This document shows, in pieces, positions 25,158-34,952 of a DNA stretch of 64,000 nt. Numbering within the stretch: the stretch's first letter is position 1; the number at the start of each line of letters is the position of its first letter. This DNA comes from DASUTB01 sp036374835. GTDB taxonomy: Bacteria; Actinomycetota; Actinomycetes; Jiangellales; Jiangellaceae. Location: positions 1 through 64,000 of the forward strand of contig DASUTB010000061.1 of the NCBI GenBank assembly GCA_036374835.1. The letters are read 5' to 3'. A model generated the notes under the pieces. That model worked only from the letters and a program-made list of their open reading frames with translations. It ran no database searches and was not told the origin of the DNA. The translations under genes were made by a program, and so were the position numbers.

Positions 25158-26792
25158 GTGACCGGCCCACAGCGTGACCTGACGCGACTTCCGGACCTGC
25201 TGCACGGTCAATCCAGGGCAGGCCCGGCGAGGGAACGCCGACCTGTGTATGTCGACCTGCTGCCCCCATGCAACGCCGGGTGTCCGGCCGGGGAGAACAT
25301 CCAGGCCTGGCTGGCCCATGCGAAAGCAGGTGAGCACGAGCTGGCGTGGCGACAGTTGGTCGCCGACAATCCGTTCGCAGCCATTCACGGCCGGGTCTGC
25401 TACCACCCGTGCGAGACCGTGTGCAACCGCGTCCAGCTGGACAGCGCAGTGTCGATCCATTCGGTGGAGCGGTTCCTCGGTGACCTGGCCCGTGAGAGGG
25501 GTTGGGGGTTCGAACCGCCCGCGCAGTCCAGTGGCCGGCGGGTGCTGGTGGTCGGGTCCGGACCGAGTGGGCTGTCGGCCGCCTATCATCTGGCCCGGCT
25601 CGGCCACCACGTCGAGATCCGCGACGCCGGTGCGGAACCGGGCGGGATGATGCGCTACGGCATTCCGGCCTACCGGCTGCCGCGCGACGTCCTCGACGCC
25701 GAGATTGCGCGGATCGCTGAGTTGGGTGTCCGCATCGTCACGAACCACCGGGTGGAGGACCTGCTCGCTGAGAAGACCGAGGGAGGATTCGACGCGGTGT
25801 TCGTGGCCGTGGGCGCCCACCTGTCCAAGCGGGTGGACATCCCGGCGATGGACGCGGCACGCGTGGTAGATGCGGTGAGCTTTCTGCGAGGCGTCGCGTC
25901 CGGTGAGCGTCCGGTGATCGGACGCCGGGTGGCGGTTTACGGGGGCGGGAATACCGCGATGGACGCGGCCCGGGTGGCTCGGCGGCTCGGCGCGGAGGAT
26001 CCGATCGTCGTGTACCGCCGAACCCGGGAGCAGATGCCGGCCCACGAGGAGGAGGCCGCGGACGCCGAGCGGGAAGGCGTGCGGATCAACTGGCTTCGCA
26101 CGATCACCGCGTTCGAAGATGCGGATATGACCGTCGAGGTGATGGAACTCGACGAGTCGGGCCGCCCGCACGGGACCGGCCGGTTCGAGACGCTGGCCGC
26201 AGACACCCTCATCGTCGCGGTGGGCCAGCAGACCGACACCGCATTCCTATGCGGGGTGCCCGGGGTTGAGTTCGCGGCGGACGGCACGGTGCAAGTGTCC
26301 TCATCGCTGATGACCGGTTGCCCGGGTGTGTTCGCCGGCGGCGACATGGTGCCGAGCGAGCGCACCGTGACGGTCGGCGTCGGGCATGGCAAGAAGGCCG
26401 CCCGTCACATCGACGCCTATCTGCGCGAGACGGAGTACCAACCGCCGCCCAAGCACGACCTGGCGAGCTTCGAGAAGCTGCATCTGTGGTACTTCGGCGA
26501 CACCGCCCGCCGGCAGCAGCCGGAACTCGAGATGGAGCAGCGGGTCGCCGGCTTCGGCGAGGTGGTCGGCAGCCTGTCCGAACAGGAGGCCCGCTACGAG
26601 GCCGGGCGGTGCCTGTCGTGCGGCAACTGTTTCGAGTGCGACGGCTGCCTCGGTGCCTGCCCGGAGGATGCGGTGATCAAGCTCGGCGTCGGGCACCGCT
26701 ACCGCTTCGACTACGACCGGTGCACCGGCTGCAGCGCCTGCTACGAACAGTGCCCGGTACACGCCATCGACATGATTCCGGAGCCGGAATGA
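25158..26792 (+). CDS. GltD-like NAD(P)/FAD oxidoreductase with C-terminal ferredoxin domain
   Basis: A 544-aa flavoprotein. The N-terminal Fe-S helical domain (PPCNAGCPAGENIQAWL ... GRVCYHPCETVCNR) is that of glutamate synthase small subunit and dihydropyrimidine dehydrogenase. Next come the FAD site VVGSGPSGLSAAYHLA, the NAD(P) site VAVYGGGNTAMDAARVA and the FAD-closing GVFAGGDMV. The C-terminus adds two [4Fe-4S] motifs, CLSCGNCFECDGCLGACPE and CTGCSACYEQCP. It overlaps nifJ by 4 bp (ATGA), so it probably moves electrons between the NAD(P)H pool and ferredoxin reduced by the next enzyme. It is not likely to be a glutamate synthase, as no gltB is near. Confidence 0.85.
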   Translation: MTGPQRDLTRLPDLLHGQSRAGPARERRPVYVDLLPPCNAGCPAGENIQAWLAHAKAGEHELAWRQLVADNPFAAIHGRVCYHPCETVCNRVQLDSAVSIHSVERFLGDLARERGWGFEPPAQSSGRRVLVVGSGPSGLSAAYHLARLGHHVEIRDAGAEPGGMMRYGIPAYRLPRDVLDAEIARIAELGVRIVTNHRVEDLLAEKTEGGFDAVFVAVGAHLSKRVDIPAMDAARVVDAVSFLRGVASGERPVIGRRVAVYGGGNTAMDAARVARRLGAEDPIVVYRRTREQMPAHEEEAADAEREGVRINWLRTITAFEDADMTVEVMELDESGRPHGTGRFETLAADTLIVAVGQQTDTAFLCGVPGVEFAADGTVQVSSSLMTGCPGVFAGGDMVPSERTVTVGVGHGKKAARHIDAYLRETEYQPPPKHDLASFEKLHLWYFGDTARRQQPELEMEQRVAGFGEVVGSLSEQEARYEAGRCLSCGNCFECDGCLGACPEDAVIKLGVGHRYRFDYDRCTGCSACYEQCPVHAIDMIPEPE

Positions 26793-29700
26793 CGCGTGCG
26801 GTGATCGACGGCAACGAGGCAGCCGCGTCGGTTGCCTACCGGCTCAACGAAGTCTGCTGCATTTACCCGATCACCCCGTCCTCGACGATGGCCGAGCTTG
26901 CTGACGAGTGGGCCAGCCAGCAGCACCCTAACGTGTGGGGCAGTGTGCCCAGCGTGGTCCAGATGCAGAGCGAGGGCGGTGCGGCCGGCGCCTTGCACGG
27001 TGCCCTGCAGGCCGGGGCGCTGAGCACCACGTTCACCGCCTCGCAGGGTCTGCTCCTGATGATCCCCAACATGAACAAGATCGCCGGTGAGCTGACTTCG
27101 TCTGTGATCCACGTGGCCGCCCGTTCGGTCGCCGCGCAGGCGCTGTCGATCTTCGGCGACCACTCCGACGTGATGGCCGCCCGGCAGACCGGATTCGGGA
27201 TGCTCGCGTCGGCGTCGGTGCAGGAGGCTCACGACCTCGCGCTCGTGGCGCAGGCGGTCGCGATGCGCACCCGGATCCCGTTCGTGCACTTCTTCGACGG
27301 CTTCCGCACCTCGCACGAGCTGAACACGATCGACATGCTTACCGACGACGACCTGCGCGCGCTGGTGCCCGCAGAGTTGGTGCGCGCGCACCGCAGTCGG
27401 GCGCTATCGCCGGAGCATCCCGCCATTCGCGGCACCGCCCAGAATCCGGACGTCTACTTCCAGGCCCGCGAGACGGTCAACGCCTTCTATACCGGGACGC
27501 CCGGCGTGGTGGACGAGATGATGGCCGCTCTCGCCGAGCGCACCGGCCGCCGGTACGGGCTGGTCGACTATTCGGGTGACCCGGCGGCCGAGCGGGTGCT
27601 CGTCCTGATGGGCTCCGGCGCGCAGACCGCCCGCGAGACGGCGGCCTACCTGAACGCCGGGGGCGAGCGGGTCGGCGTGGTCCAAGTGCGGCTGTACCGG
27701 CCGTTTCCGGCCGACGCGCTGGTCGACGCGATCCCGGCGAGCGCGCGGTCGATCGCCGTACTCGACCGGACCAAGGAGCCTGGCTCACACGGTGAGCCAC
27801 TGTTTCTCGACGTGCTCGCGGCGCTGGCCGAAGCCCACGCCGACGGGGAACGCGAGCACCTGCCGAGAGTCGTCGGCGGCCGGTACGGGTTGTCGTCCAA
27901 GGAGTTCACGCCCGGCATGATCGCCGGTGTCTTCGCCGAGCTGGCCCGGGAGCGACCGAGACCGCGGTTCACCATCGGCATCACGGACGATGTGACCCGC
28001 ACCAGCCTGCCCTTCGATGCGGCGCTTGACATCGAGTCGGCAGACACGGTGCGTGCGGTCTTCTTCGGCCTCGGCTCGGACGGCACGGTCGGCGCGAACA
28101 AGAACACGATCAAGATCTTGGGCGCCGACCCCAACTTGCACGCCCAGGGCTATTTCGTCTACGACTCGAAGAAGTCCGGCTCGCAGACCGTGTCGCATCT
28201 GCGCTTCAGCTCCCAGCCGATCAGGGCACCGTACCTGGTCCGGCAGGCGAGCTTCGTCGGCTGCCACCAGTTCGGGCTGCTCGACCGGGTCGATGTGCTC
28301 GGAGTCGCGGCGCCGGGTGCGACATTGCTGCTCAACGCCTCGTTCGAGCCGGACCAGGTGTGGGACGCGCTGCCCCGCTCGGTGCAGGAGCAGATCCTCG
28401 CCAAGGGCATCGATCTGTACGCGATCGACGCCGCGCGGGTCGCCCGCGAGGTCGGGATTCCAGGGCGGACCAACACCGTCCTTCAGACGTGCTTCTTCGC
28501 CATCTCCGGCGTCCTCCCACACGACCAGGCGATCGCCGCAGTCAAGGAGGCGATCACGAAGACCTACGGCCGGCGGGGCGAGGAGGTCGTCGCCCGCAAC
28601 CACGCCGCCGTCGACCGCGCGGTCGCCGAGCTGCACCGGATCGAGGTGCCCGCGCACGTGACCGCCTCGCGCGAATCGCCACCGGTCGTGCCGGCCGACG
28701 CACCTGAGTTCGTGCGCGAGGTCACCGCAGTGATGATGGCCGGACGCGGTGACGAACTGCCGGTGAGCGCGCTGCCTCCGGACGGTACCTACCCCAGCGG
28801 GACGACGGCGTTCGAGAAGCGCAACATCTCCGATCTCGTCGCGGACTGGGACGCCGACCTGTGTATCCAGTGCGGCAACTGCAGCTTCGTCTGCCCGCAC
28901 AGCGTGATCCGCTCCAAGTTCTACGACCAGTCACAGCTCGACGAAGCACCGGACGGATTCCGGTCCGCACCCCTGAACGCGGTCGGGGTTCCCGATACGC
29001 GGTACACGTTGCAGGTCTACGTCGAGGACTGCACCGGCTGCGGCCTGTGCGTGGAAGCCTGCCCGGCCAAGTCGCCCAGCGACCCGTCCCACCGGGCGAT
29101 CAACCTGGCACCGCGTCTCCCTCTGGTCGAACCTGAGCGGGAGAACGTCGCCTTCTTCGAGGCGCTGCCCGACAACGACCGCTCCCGGGTGGATTTCGGC
29201 AACGTTCGCGGCACGCAGTTCCTTGAGCCGCTGTTCGAGTTCTCCGGGGCGTGCGCCGGCTGTGGTGAGACGCCGTACCTCAAACTGCTCTCGCAGCTGT
29301 TCGGCGACCGGCTGCTGGTCGCCAACGCCACCGGCTGCTCTTCGATCTACGGCGGGAACCTGCCGACGACACCGTGGACCACCAACGCCGCCGGGCGCGG
29401 CCCGGCCTGGTCGAACTCATTGTTCGAGGACAACGCGGAGTTCGGGTTGGGCATGCGGCTCGCCGCCGACATGCACACCGAGCTCGCCTACCGGCGGTTG
29501 GCAGAGCTCAGCGACGACGTCGGTCCGGAGCTGGCGCGGGCGATCCTCGAGGCGCCGCAGCTCACCGAGTCCGAACTGGCCGCCCAGCGCGAGCGGGTGG
29601 AGGAGCTGCAGCAGCGTCTCGATGGCCTGTCCGGGACTGCGGTCGACGACCTGCGCAGCGTCGTCGACCACCTGATCCGGCGCAGCGTGTGGCTGGTCGG

Positions 29701-30361
29701 CGGCGACGGGTGGGCCTACGACATCGGGTCGGGCGGGCTGGATCACGTCCTGGCCAGCGGGCGCAATGTGAACGCCCTCGTGCTCGACACCGAGGTGTAT
29801 TCCAACACGGGCGGGCAGGTGTCCAAGGCCAGCGCGCTTGGTGCGGTCGCCAAGTTCGCGGCCGCCGGCAAGACCTCGCCGAAGAAGGACCTTGCGCTGC
29901 AGGCGATCGCCTACGGCGATGTCTACGTCGCCCGGGTCGCGATGGGCGCCGATGCCCAACAGACGCTCCGGGCCTTCCGGGAAGCCGAGGCATACGACGG
30001 CCCGTCGCTGCTGATCGCCTACAGCCACTGCATCGCGCACGGCATCGACATGCGCAACGGGCTCGACCAGCAGTACCGTGCCGTGGCCAGTGGACACTGG
30101 CCGTTGATCCGCTACGACCCGGTGGCCCGCACCGCGGGCGGCAACCCGTTTCTGCTCGACTCACCGCGGCCGCGGATGGCGCTGTCCGACTACATCTACC
30201 GTGAACTGCGGTACAAGATGCTGGTGAACTCGAACCCGGCCGAGGCCGAACGCCTGCTGCACCTCGCCCAGGAGGCCGTCGACCAACGCTGGGCGATCTA
30301 CGAGGAGATGGCGACGCGCGGCCCGGAGCGGTTCGCGCCCGATGCGCGCAGGGACGGCTGA
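26789..30361 (+). CDS. nifJ: Pyruvate:ferredoxin (flavodoxin) oxidoreductase
   Basis: A 1190-aa homodimeric-type PFOR that converts pyruvate and CoA to acetyl-CoA, CO2 and reduced ferredoxin. Domain I starts IDGNEAAASVAYRLNEVCCIYPITPSS (shown in part). The gamma domain includes FFGLGSDGTVGANKN. Two ferredoxin clusters, CIQCGNCSFVCPH (near residue 692) and CTGCGLCVEACP (near 750), follow. The proximal-cluster region CAGCGETPY comes next, then the TPP site GDGWAYDIG (near 973) with TEVYSNTGGQ. Length is normal for the fused form. It overlaps both neighbours, indicating tight coupling. The enzyme is oxygen-sensitive, so expression under hypoxia is expected. Confidence 0.95.
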   Translation: MTRAVIDGNEAAASVAYRLNEVCCIYPITPSSTMAELADEWASQQHPNVWGSVPSVVQMQSEGGAAGALHGALQAGALSTTFTASQGLLLMIPNMNKIAGELTSSVIHVAARSVAAQALSIFGDHSDVMAARQTGFGMLASASVQEAHDLALVAQAVAMRTRIPFVHFFDGFRTSHELNTIDMLTDDDLRALVPAELVRAHRSRALSPEHPAIRGTAQNPDVYFQARETVNAFYTGTPGVVDEMMAALAERTGRRYGLVDYSGDPAAERVLVLMGSGAQTARETAAYLNAGGERVGVVQVRLYRPFPADALVDAIPASARSIAVLDRTKEPGSHGEPLFLDVLAALAEAHADGEREHLPRVVGGRYGLSSKEFTPGMIAGVFAELARERPRPRFTIGITDDVTRTSLPFDAALDIESADTVRAVFFGLGSDGTVGANKNTIKILGADPNLHAQGYFVYDSKKSGSQTVSHLRFSSQPIRAPYLVRQASFVGCHQFGLLDRVDVLGVAAPGATLLLNASFEPDQVWDALPRSVQEQILAKGIDLYAIDAARVAREVGIPGRTNTVLQTCFFAISGVLPHDQAIAAVKEAITKTYGRRGEEVVARNHAAVDRAVAELHRIEVPAHVTASRESPPVVPADAPEFVREVTAVMMAGRGDELPVSALPPDGTYPSGTTAFEKRNISDLVADWDADLCIQCGNCSFVCPHSVIRSKFYDQSQLDEAPDGFRSAPLNAVGVPDTRYTLQVYVEDCTGCGLCVEACPAKSPSDPSHRAINLAPRLPLVEPERENVAFFEALPDNDRSRVDFGNVRGTQFLEPLFEFSGACAGCGETPYLKLLSQLFGDRLLVANATGCSSIYGGNLPTTPWTTNAAGRGPAWSNSLFEDNAEFGLGMRLAADMHTELAYRRLAELSDDVGPELARAILEAPQLTESELAAQRERVEELQQRLDGLSGTAVDDLRSVVDHLIRRSVWLVGGDGWAYDIGSGGLDHVLASGRNVNALVLDTEVYSNTGGQVSKASALGAVAKFAAAGKTSPKKDLALQAIAYGDVYVARVAMGADAQQTLRAFREAEAYDGPSLLIAYSHCIAHGIDMRNGLDQQYRAVASGHWPLIRYDPVARTAGGNPFLLDSPRPRMALSDYIYRELRYKMLVNSNPAEAERLLHLAQEAVDQRWAIYEEMATRGPERFAPDARRDG

Positions 30362-31395
30362 TGGACCTCGGCACCGACTACATGGGGCTCACGCTTCGAA
30401 ACCCGCTCGTCGCGTCGGCCTCACCACTGTCCCAGACCGTCGATGGCATCCGCCGGCTCGCCGACGCCGGCGTCGGCGCGGTGGTGCTCTACTCCCTGTT
30501 CGAGGAACAGTTGCGGCGCGAGGCGATTGCCCACGAGCGGCTCATCGATGCGGGTACCGAAAGCTTTGCCGAGTCCCTGTCCTACTTCCCGGCCGCTCCC
30601 GATGAGCCGCCCGGCCCGCAGCGTTACCTGAGCCTGCTCGAACGCGGCGCATCCGCCGTCGACATCCCGTTGATCGCCAGCATCAACGGGTCTACTCCAG
30701 GAGGTTGGGCGGAGTACGCGCACGCCATGCAGGACGCCGGAGCGGCCGCGATCGAACTCAACATCTACTACATCCCCGCCGACCCGCACATTGCCGGCCG
30801 AGACGTCGAACAGCGACACCTCGACATTTTGAGTCGGGTCAAGAGCGCAGTCTCGATACCGGTCGCGGTCAAGTTGAACCCGCACTTCAGCTCTACCGGC
30901 GAGATGGCCCTGCAACTCGACCGGGCCGGTGCGGATGCGCTCGTGCTGTTCAACCGGTTCCTCCAGCCCGACATCGACATCGAAACGCTCGCCGTCACGC
31001 CCACCATCGAACTCTCCACCGCGGTCGAGGCGCGTCTTCCCCGTACGTGGATCGCCCTGCTGCGCGGCCGGGTGAAAGCCGCGCTCGCGGCCACCACCGG
31101 TGTGGAAAACGCCGGCGATGTGATCAAGTACCTCCTCGCCGGGGCAGACGTGGTGATGACCGCCTCGGCACTGCTGCGGCACGGACCGACTTACGTCGGC
31201 GTACTACTGGACGGTCTGTCAGCCTGGATGGCCCGCAAGGGGTACACCTCGCCCGGTCAGCTGCGTGGTCTGCTCGCCGTGCCGGCAGACACCCATGAGG
31301 CCGACTACGAGCGGGCAGGCTACGTCACTGCGCTGCAACAAGGCCAGCAGACTTACCGCCACTGGGTAACTGCCGACCGAGCATCGGGCGCGTAG
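30361..31395 (+). CDS. Dihydroorotate dehydrogenase-like protein
   Basis: A 344-aa TIM-barrel flavoprotein related to DHODH. It begins YMGLTLRNPLVASASPLSQT, has IPLIASINGSTPGGW and AIELNIYYIP, the FMN-phosphate lysine segment IPVAVKLNP, and TTGVENAGDVIKYLLAGADVVMTASALL near the C-terminus. The catalytic base usual in pyrimidine synthesis enzymes is not evident, and such proteins commonly accompany PFOR genes. Its start codon overlaps the nifJ stop (TGATG). The substrate is unknown. A fumarate- or dihydropyrimidine-like electron sink is possible. Confidence 0.82.
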   Translation: MDLGTDYMGLTLRNPLVASASPLSQTVDGIRRLADAGVGAVVLYSLFEEQLRREAIAHERLIDAGTESFAESLSYFPAAPDEPPGPQRYLSLLERGASAVDIPLIASINGSTPGGWAEYAHAMQDAGAAAIELNIYYIPADPHIAGRDVEQRHLDILSRVKSAVSIPVAVKLNPHFSSTGEMALQLDRAGADALVLFNRFLQPDIDIETLAVTPTIELSTAVEARLPRTWIALLRGRVKAALAATTGVENAGDVIKYLLAGADVVMTASALLRHGPTYVGVLLDGLSAWMARKGYTSPGQLRGLLAVPADTHEADYERAGYVTALQQGQQTYRHWVTADRASGA

Positions 31396-31434
31396 GGCAG
31401 CAGCTGCCCCGCACGGAACAAGCGAGTGAGGCGT

Positions 31435-31620
31435 TCAACTCAGCGCGTTTGCAAACGCGCGGATGTCCGCTGCGAGGAGGCCGGGTTGTTCGCGCGCGGC
31501 GAAGTGGCCGCCCCGATCCATCCGGGTGTAGCGGGTGATGTGGTAGCTGCGCTCGACCCAGCTGCGGGCGAGGCGACGCAGCTCATCTGGATCAGTTCCC
31601 GCATCCCATCCGGACAGCGG
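31435..31620 (-). pseudogene. Epoxide hydrolase (alpha/beta) C-terminal fragment
   Basis: On the minus strand 60 codons read WDAGTDPDELRRLARSWVER, then YHITRYTRMDRGGHFAARE, then QPGLLAADIRAFANALS and a stop. GGHFAAxEQPxLLAxDIRAF is the C-terminal end of epoxide hydrolases with the catalytic His. No start or upstream domains exist, so only the tail remains. Confidence 0.7.
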
Positions 31621-31687
31621 CCATCGGCTCGGCCAGCGGGTCGCCCGAAGGCCCGGACTGCCTCTGGTCTCACTCGGCAGCCGGCGG

Positions 31688-32719
31688 TCACCGCTCGTCG
31701 TCGGCGCGGGTCTCCTCGTCAGCCTGTCCGATGCGTGTTCGGTGTGCTCGCAGTGCGCCGGCGTGCGCCCTCATCGTGGGCTCGCGGCTGGTTCTGATCA
31801 GGCTGGCGATGGTGACGACCGACAGCACGACCACGATGACAGCGAGGCTGGCCAGAGTGGGAACCTCGGGTACACGATCATCGATATCCACGTGCGCCCA
31901 GTGCAGGATCAGTTTGACGCCGATGAACCCCAGGATCAGCGACAGGCCGGTGGACAGGTACACGAGGCGGTCCAGCAGCCCCTTCACCAGGAAATACAGC
32001 GCGCGCAGGCCGAGCAGCGCGAATGCGTTGGCGGTAAAGACGATGTAGGGCTCCTGGGTGATTCCGAACACCGCGGGTATGGAGTCCAACGCGAACAGCA
32101 GATCGACGCCGCCGATCGCCACTAGAACGATTACGAGTGGAGTTGCGACGCGCCGGCCGTCGACCTTAGTGATCAGTTTTCCGTCGACATAGTCGTCGGT
32201 GATCGGCAGAATCCGACGTGCGGTCTTGACGACCATATTGTCCTCAACGTCGGGATCCTCGTCGCGATGCCGGAATAGCTGCACCGCTGTGTAGATCAGA
32301 AGCAGGCCGAACAGCAGGAACATGAACGAGAACAGCGCCAGCAACGTCGCACCGAGCGCAATGAAGATCGCCCGCAGCACCAGCGCAAGTGCGATTCCGA
32401 CGGTCAACACCATGTGCTGGTGCTTCTCCGGGACGGAGAAGGTGGCCATGATGACGACGAATACGAACAGGTTGTCGACCGAGAGACTCTTCTCCACGAT
32501 GTAGCCGGTGAAGTACTCCGTGCCGAAGTTGCTCCCGGTATTGAGGGCGAACCACACGCCGAAGGCGATCGCCACCAGGATGTAGAACACCGACCAGGCC
32601 GTTGCCTCGCCGAAGCCGACGTGGTGCGGGCGTACGGCCGCCACGATCAGGTCGACCGCGAGCAATGCGACGATCAAGCCGATCGTCAGTGCCCAGGTGA
32701 GCCCGCTGACCTCCAGCAC
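31688..32719 (-). CDS. TerC-family membrane protein
   Basis: A 343-aa protein with eight or nine membrane helices and the TerC signatures SLSVDNLFVFVVIM and GGVDLLFALDSIPAVFGI, where membrane acidic residues bind a divalent cation. Family members export Mn(II) or confer tellurite resistance. It starts at GTG 32719, preceded by AGGAG. The C-terminal 40 residues are hydrophilic. I looked for a Mn riboswitch in the 190-bp upstream region and did not see one. Confidence 0.88.
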   Translation of the reverse strand: MLEVSGLTWALTIGLIVALLAVDLIVAAVRPHHVGFGEATAWSVFYILVAIAFGVWFALNTGSNFGTEYFTGYIVEKSLSVDNLFVFVVIMATFSVPEKHQHMVLTVGIALALVLRAIFIALGATLLALFSFMFLLFGLLLIYTAVQLFRHRDEDPDVEDNMVVKTARRILPITDDYVDGKLITKVDGRRVATPLVIVLVAIGGVDLLFALDSIPAVFGITQEPYIVFTANAFALLGLRALYFLVKGLLDRLVYLSTGLSLILGFIGVKLILHWAHVDIDDRVPEVPTLASLAVIVVVLSVVTIASLIRTSREPTMRAHAGALRAHRTRIGQADEETRADDER

Positions 32720-32909
32720 GCTGCTCCTATGTCGTCATGGACGTGCGCAACGCGGATCTAGCACCATGCCCCGGGGGAGCCGGTCTCACCGTTACCGATG
32801 GCTTGTGGCTGCCGCGCTCTTGCAGTGTTGCCGATACCCGACGTAGACCTCCCGAAACAAGTAGGCGATGTTCGTACCATCACGCGACACGGTTCGGCGA
32901 GTCCCGGGT

Positions 32910-33818
32910 TCACCAGGTCAGTTCGTGGCAACCGGAACGGCCGGCGGTTTCGATCTGCACGGTGGCGTGGGCGATCCCGTGCCGATCCTCAAGTATGTGG
33001 CCGGCTTGCTGCAATACGCGGTCGTTGACGGTCTGCTCTGCCGTGACCAGGTGGGCGGTGGCGACGTGCATGCCGGAGGTCAGCGTCCACAGATGAAGAT
33101 CGTGCACATCTCGCACACCGTCGATCGCGGCCAGCTCGTCGGCCACCGCGTGCACGTCCACCCCGACCGGGGCGTGCTGACCCAGGACTGCGACGACCTG
33201 ACGGCCGAGGATTACCGCGCGGACCACGACGAACACACCGATCGCCAGCGCGATCACCGTATCCCACAGCGGTTCGCCGGTGGCCAGCACGAGCCCGCCG
33301 GCGACGATAACGCCGACCGAACCCGCGGTGTCGGCCACGACCTCGACGTACGCGCCTTTCACGTTCAGGCTCTCGCCCGCGCCCGAGCGCAGCAACAACA
33401 GCGCCGCCACGTTGATCACCAGGCCGATCGCGCCGACGATCAGCATCGGCCCGAACGCCACCTCGGCGCCGTCGCCGAACCGCTCCAGCGCCTCGATGAC
33501 GATGTAGACCGCGACCCCGAGCATCACCAGAGTCGCCAGAGCGGCGGCGAACACCTCGGCCCGGTACGAGCCGTAGGTGCGGCGGCCGGTCGTGTCGGTG
33601 CGGGTGGCGATCCGGCTCGCGAGCAGCGCCGCACCCAGGGTGACCACATCGGCGGCCATATGCCCGGCATCGGACAGCAGGGCCAGCGAGCCGGAGAGCA
33701 ACCCGGCGGTCAGCTCGACGGCGAAGAAGGAGCCGACCAGCACGAAGGCCACCGCCAGCCGCCACCGGTGTTTGCCTCCCGCGTGGCCAGTGGCCGGGCT
33801 GCTGTGGTCGAGGTCCAT
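32910..33818 (-). CDS. Cation diffusion facilitator (Zn/Co/Cd exporter)
   Basis: A 302-aa six-helix CDF transporter. Metal-site motifs are LLSDAGHMAADVV (H-x3-D in helix 2) and VEVVADTAGSVGV (D in helix 5). The His-rich N-terminus (HSSPATGHAGGKH) and the cytoplasmic C-terminal domain (DVHDLHLWTLTSGMHVATAHL) are typical. ATG 33818 overlaps the stop of the upstream ArsR-type repressor (ATGA), so the two are translated together. It exports Zn(II) or a related ion by proton exchange. Confidence 0.92.
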   Translation of the reverse strand: MDLDHSSPATGHAGGKHRWRLAVAFVLVGSFFAVELTAGLLSGSLALLSDAGHMAADVVTLGAALLASRIATRTDTTGRRTYGSYRAEVFAAALATLVMLGVAVYIVIEALERFGDGAEVAFGPMLIVGAIGLVINVAALLLLRSGAGESLNVKGAYVEVVADTAGSVGVIVAGGLVLATGEPLWDTVIALAIGVFVVVRAVILGRQVVAVLGQHAPVGVDVHAVADELAAIDGVRDVHDLHLWTLTSGMHVATAHLVTAEQTVNDRVLQQAGHILEDRHGIAHATVQIETAGRSGCHELTW

Positions 33819-34222
33819 CAGTGGCTCCGCTCGGGATGGATCGCCTCGGTGTGCTGGATGTGCGTGAGCGCCAGGTCCAAGAGCATCCGTACGTGTGCGT
33901 CCGCCAGCTCGTAGTACGCCATCCGGCCCTGGCGCCGCACCGTCACCACCCGGTGCGCCCGGAGCAGCCGCAGCGCGTGTGAGACCGATGACTCGGTCAG
34001 TCCGGTGACTGCGGCAAGGTCGCCGACGCACAGCTCACCGTCGATCAACGCCATCAGGATTCGCAGCCGGCCCGGGTCGGACAACAGACCGAACACGTCC
34101 GCGGTATCTACCACGTCGGCGTCAGCGGGCATGCGAGCTTGCACCGCCTCGACCCGGTCAGCGTCAACGACCCGCAGACTATGATCGTCCGGCACCGCGA
34201 CGACATCTGAACCATTGTTCAT
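33818..34222 (-). CDS. ArsR/SmtB-family metal sensor (Zn type)
   Basis: A 134-aa winged-helix repressor. The helix-turn-helix is VGDLAAVTGLTESSVSHALRLL. The C-terminal helix has D-A-H followed by H and H eleven and fourteen residues after the first His (DAHVRMLLDLALTHIQH), the alpha5 Zn(II)/Co(II) site of SmtB and CzrA. The alpha3 ELCVGD keeps one Cys only, which argues against a Cd/Pb sensor. ATG 34222 sits beside an AT-rich CATATGAACA segment that could be its operator. It is co-transcribed with the CDF exporter that it probably represses. Confidence 0.9.
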   Translation of the reverse strand: MNNGSDVVAVPDDHSLRVVDADRVEAVQARMPADADVVDTADVFGLLSDPGRLRILMALIDGELCVGDLAAVTGLTESSVSHALRLLRAHRVVTVRRQGRMAYYELADAHVRMLLDLALTHIQHTEAIHPERSH

Positions 34223-34319
34223 ATGTAGAGTTTTGGATCCGGCCACCGTCGCTGTCAAGTGCACCGACAGCTGGCCGCACTCGAGTGCTGACCCGTAGGC
34301 CATTGCTGCCGGCTTTCAG

Positions 34320-34820
34320 CTACGTCGGATGTTCATCAACGATGCGGAAGACCGGGTAGTAGTCCACTACGGTCCTTATCTCGTCGCCAGACGGATCAGG
34401 GCCAAGGCCGAAGTAGTAGCGGGCCTGCATCGCCGCGGTGTCCGAACCTCCCCGCGCACCGCCGCGCCGAAGGTACTCCGCGATGATCGGGGGCCTGCTT
34501 GGCCCCGGTACTTCGACCAACCGCACCCGTCGGGTGCCTCTCCGGCGCAACGTCGCCCGCCCCGCGTTCGCGCGCACGTTGCGAACCCACTCCGACTCCC
34601 CAGCCAATGAGACCAGGTAGGCCGCGCCTTGGTAGGGCGTGCGTAGAACCGGGGTTCGGCGCGGCCTACCTGAGCGGCGCCCGGGCACCTCCAGCGTCAC
34701 CGCGTCGTGGGGAGCCAGGCCAAGCGACGTGAGAAGCACGCCGACGCGCTTGTTGACACCCCGGTACCAGGGAGCCGGGGGTCGATAGGCAGTGCGACTG
34801 CTGTAGTCCTGCGGCTTCAC
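34320..34820 (-). CDS. Deazaflavin-dependent nitroreductase family protein (Ddn-like)
   Basis: A 166-aa split-barrel protein. VTLEVPGRRSGRPRRTPVL and the following YLVSLAGESEWVRNVRANAG are the F420-binding signature of the Ddn/DUF385 family. RRVRLVEVPG and the C-terminal YYPVFRI complete it. GTG 34820 is chosen because GGGAGG precedes it. It would use reduced F420 to reduce quinones or other acceptors, and the substrate is unknown. Confidence 0.88.
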   Translation of the reverse strand: MKPQDYSSRTAYRPPAPWYRGVNKRVGVLLTSLGLAPHDAVTLEVPGRRSGRPRRTPVLRTPYQGAAYLVSLAGESEWVRNVRANAGRATLRRRGTRRVRLVEVPGPSRPPIIAEYLRRGGARGGSDTAAMQARYYFGLGPDPSGDEIRTVVDYYPVFRIVDEHPT

Positions 34821-34952
34821 GGGCCGTCCTCCCTCTCGGCAGTTGGCGTCGGGCGGTGCTCCAAGAGCCATGAACAGTCCCCAGCCCCACCGTGATGACC
34901 ACCTTGCTTCACGTGCCTTTCGGCCGCTCAAGGGCGGCGTCGTCTTGGGTCA

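Noticed and set aside
32720..32909. Manganese (yybP-ykoY) riboswitch before terC
   Set aside because: I could not find the conserved paired internal loops. TerC genes often have this riboswitch, but the sequence does not support it here.
32868..33914. 348-codon open frame opposite the CDF exporter
   Set aside because: The His/Asp/Gln-rich translation is a typical antisense shadow of membrane protein codons, and the CDF gene on the other strand is clear.
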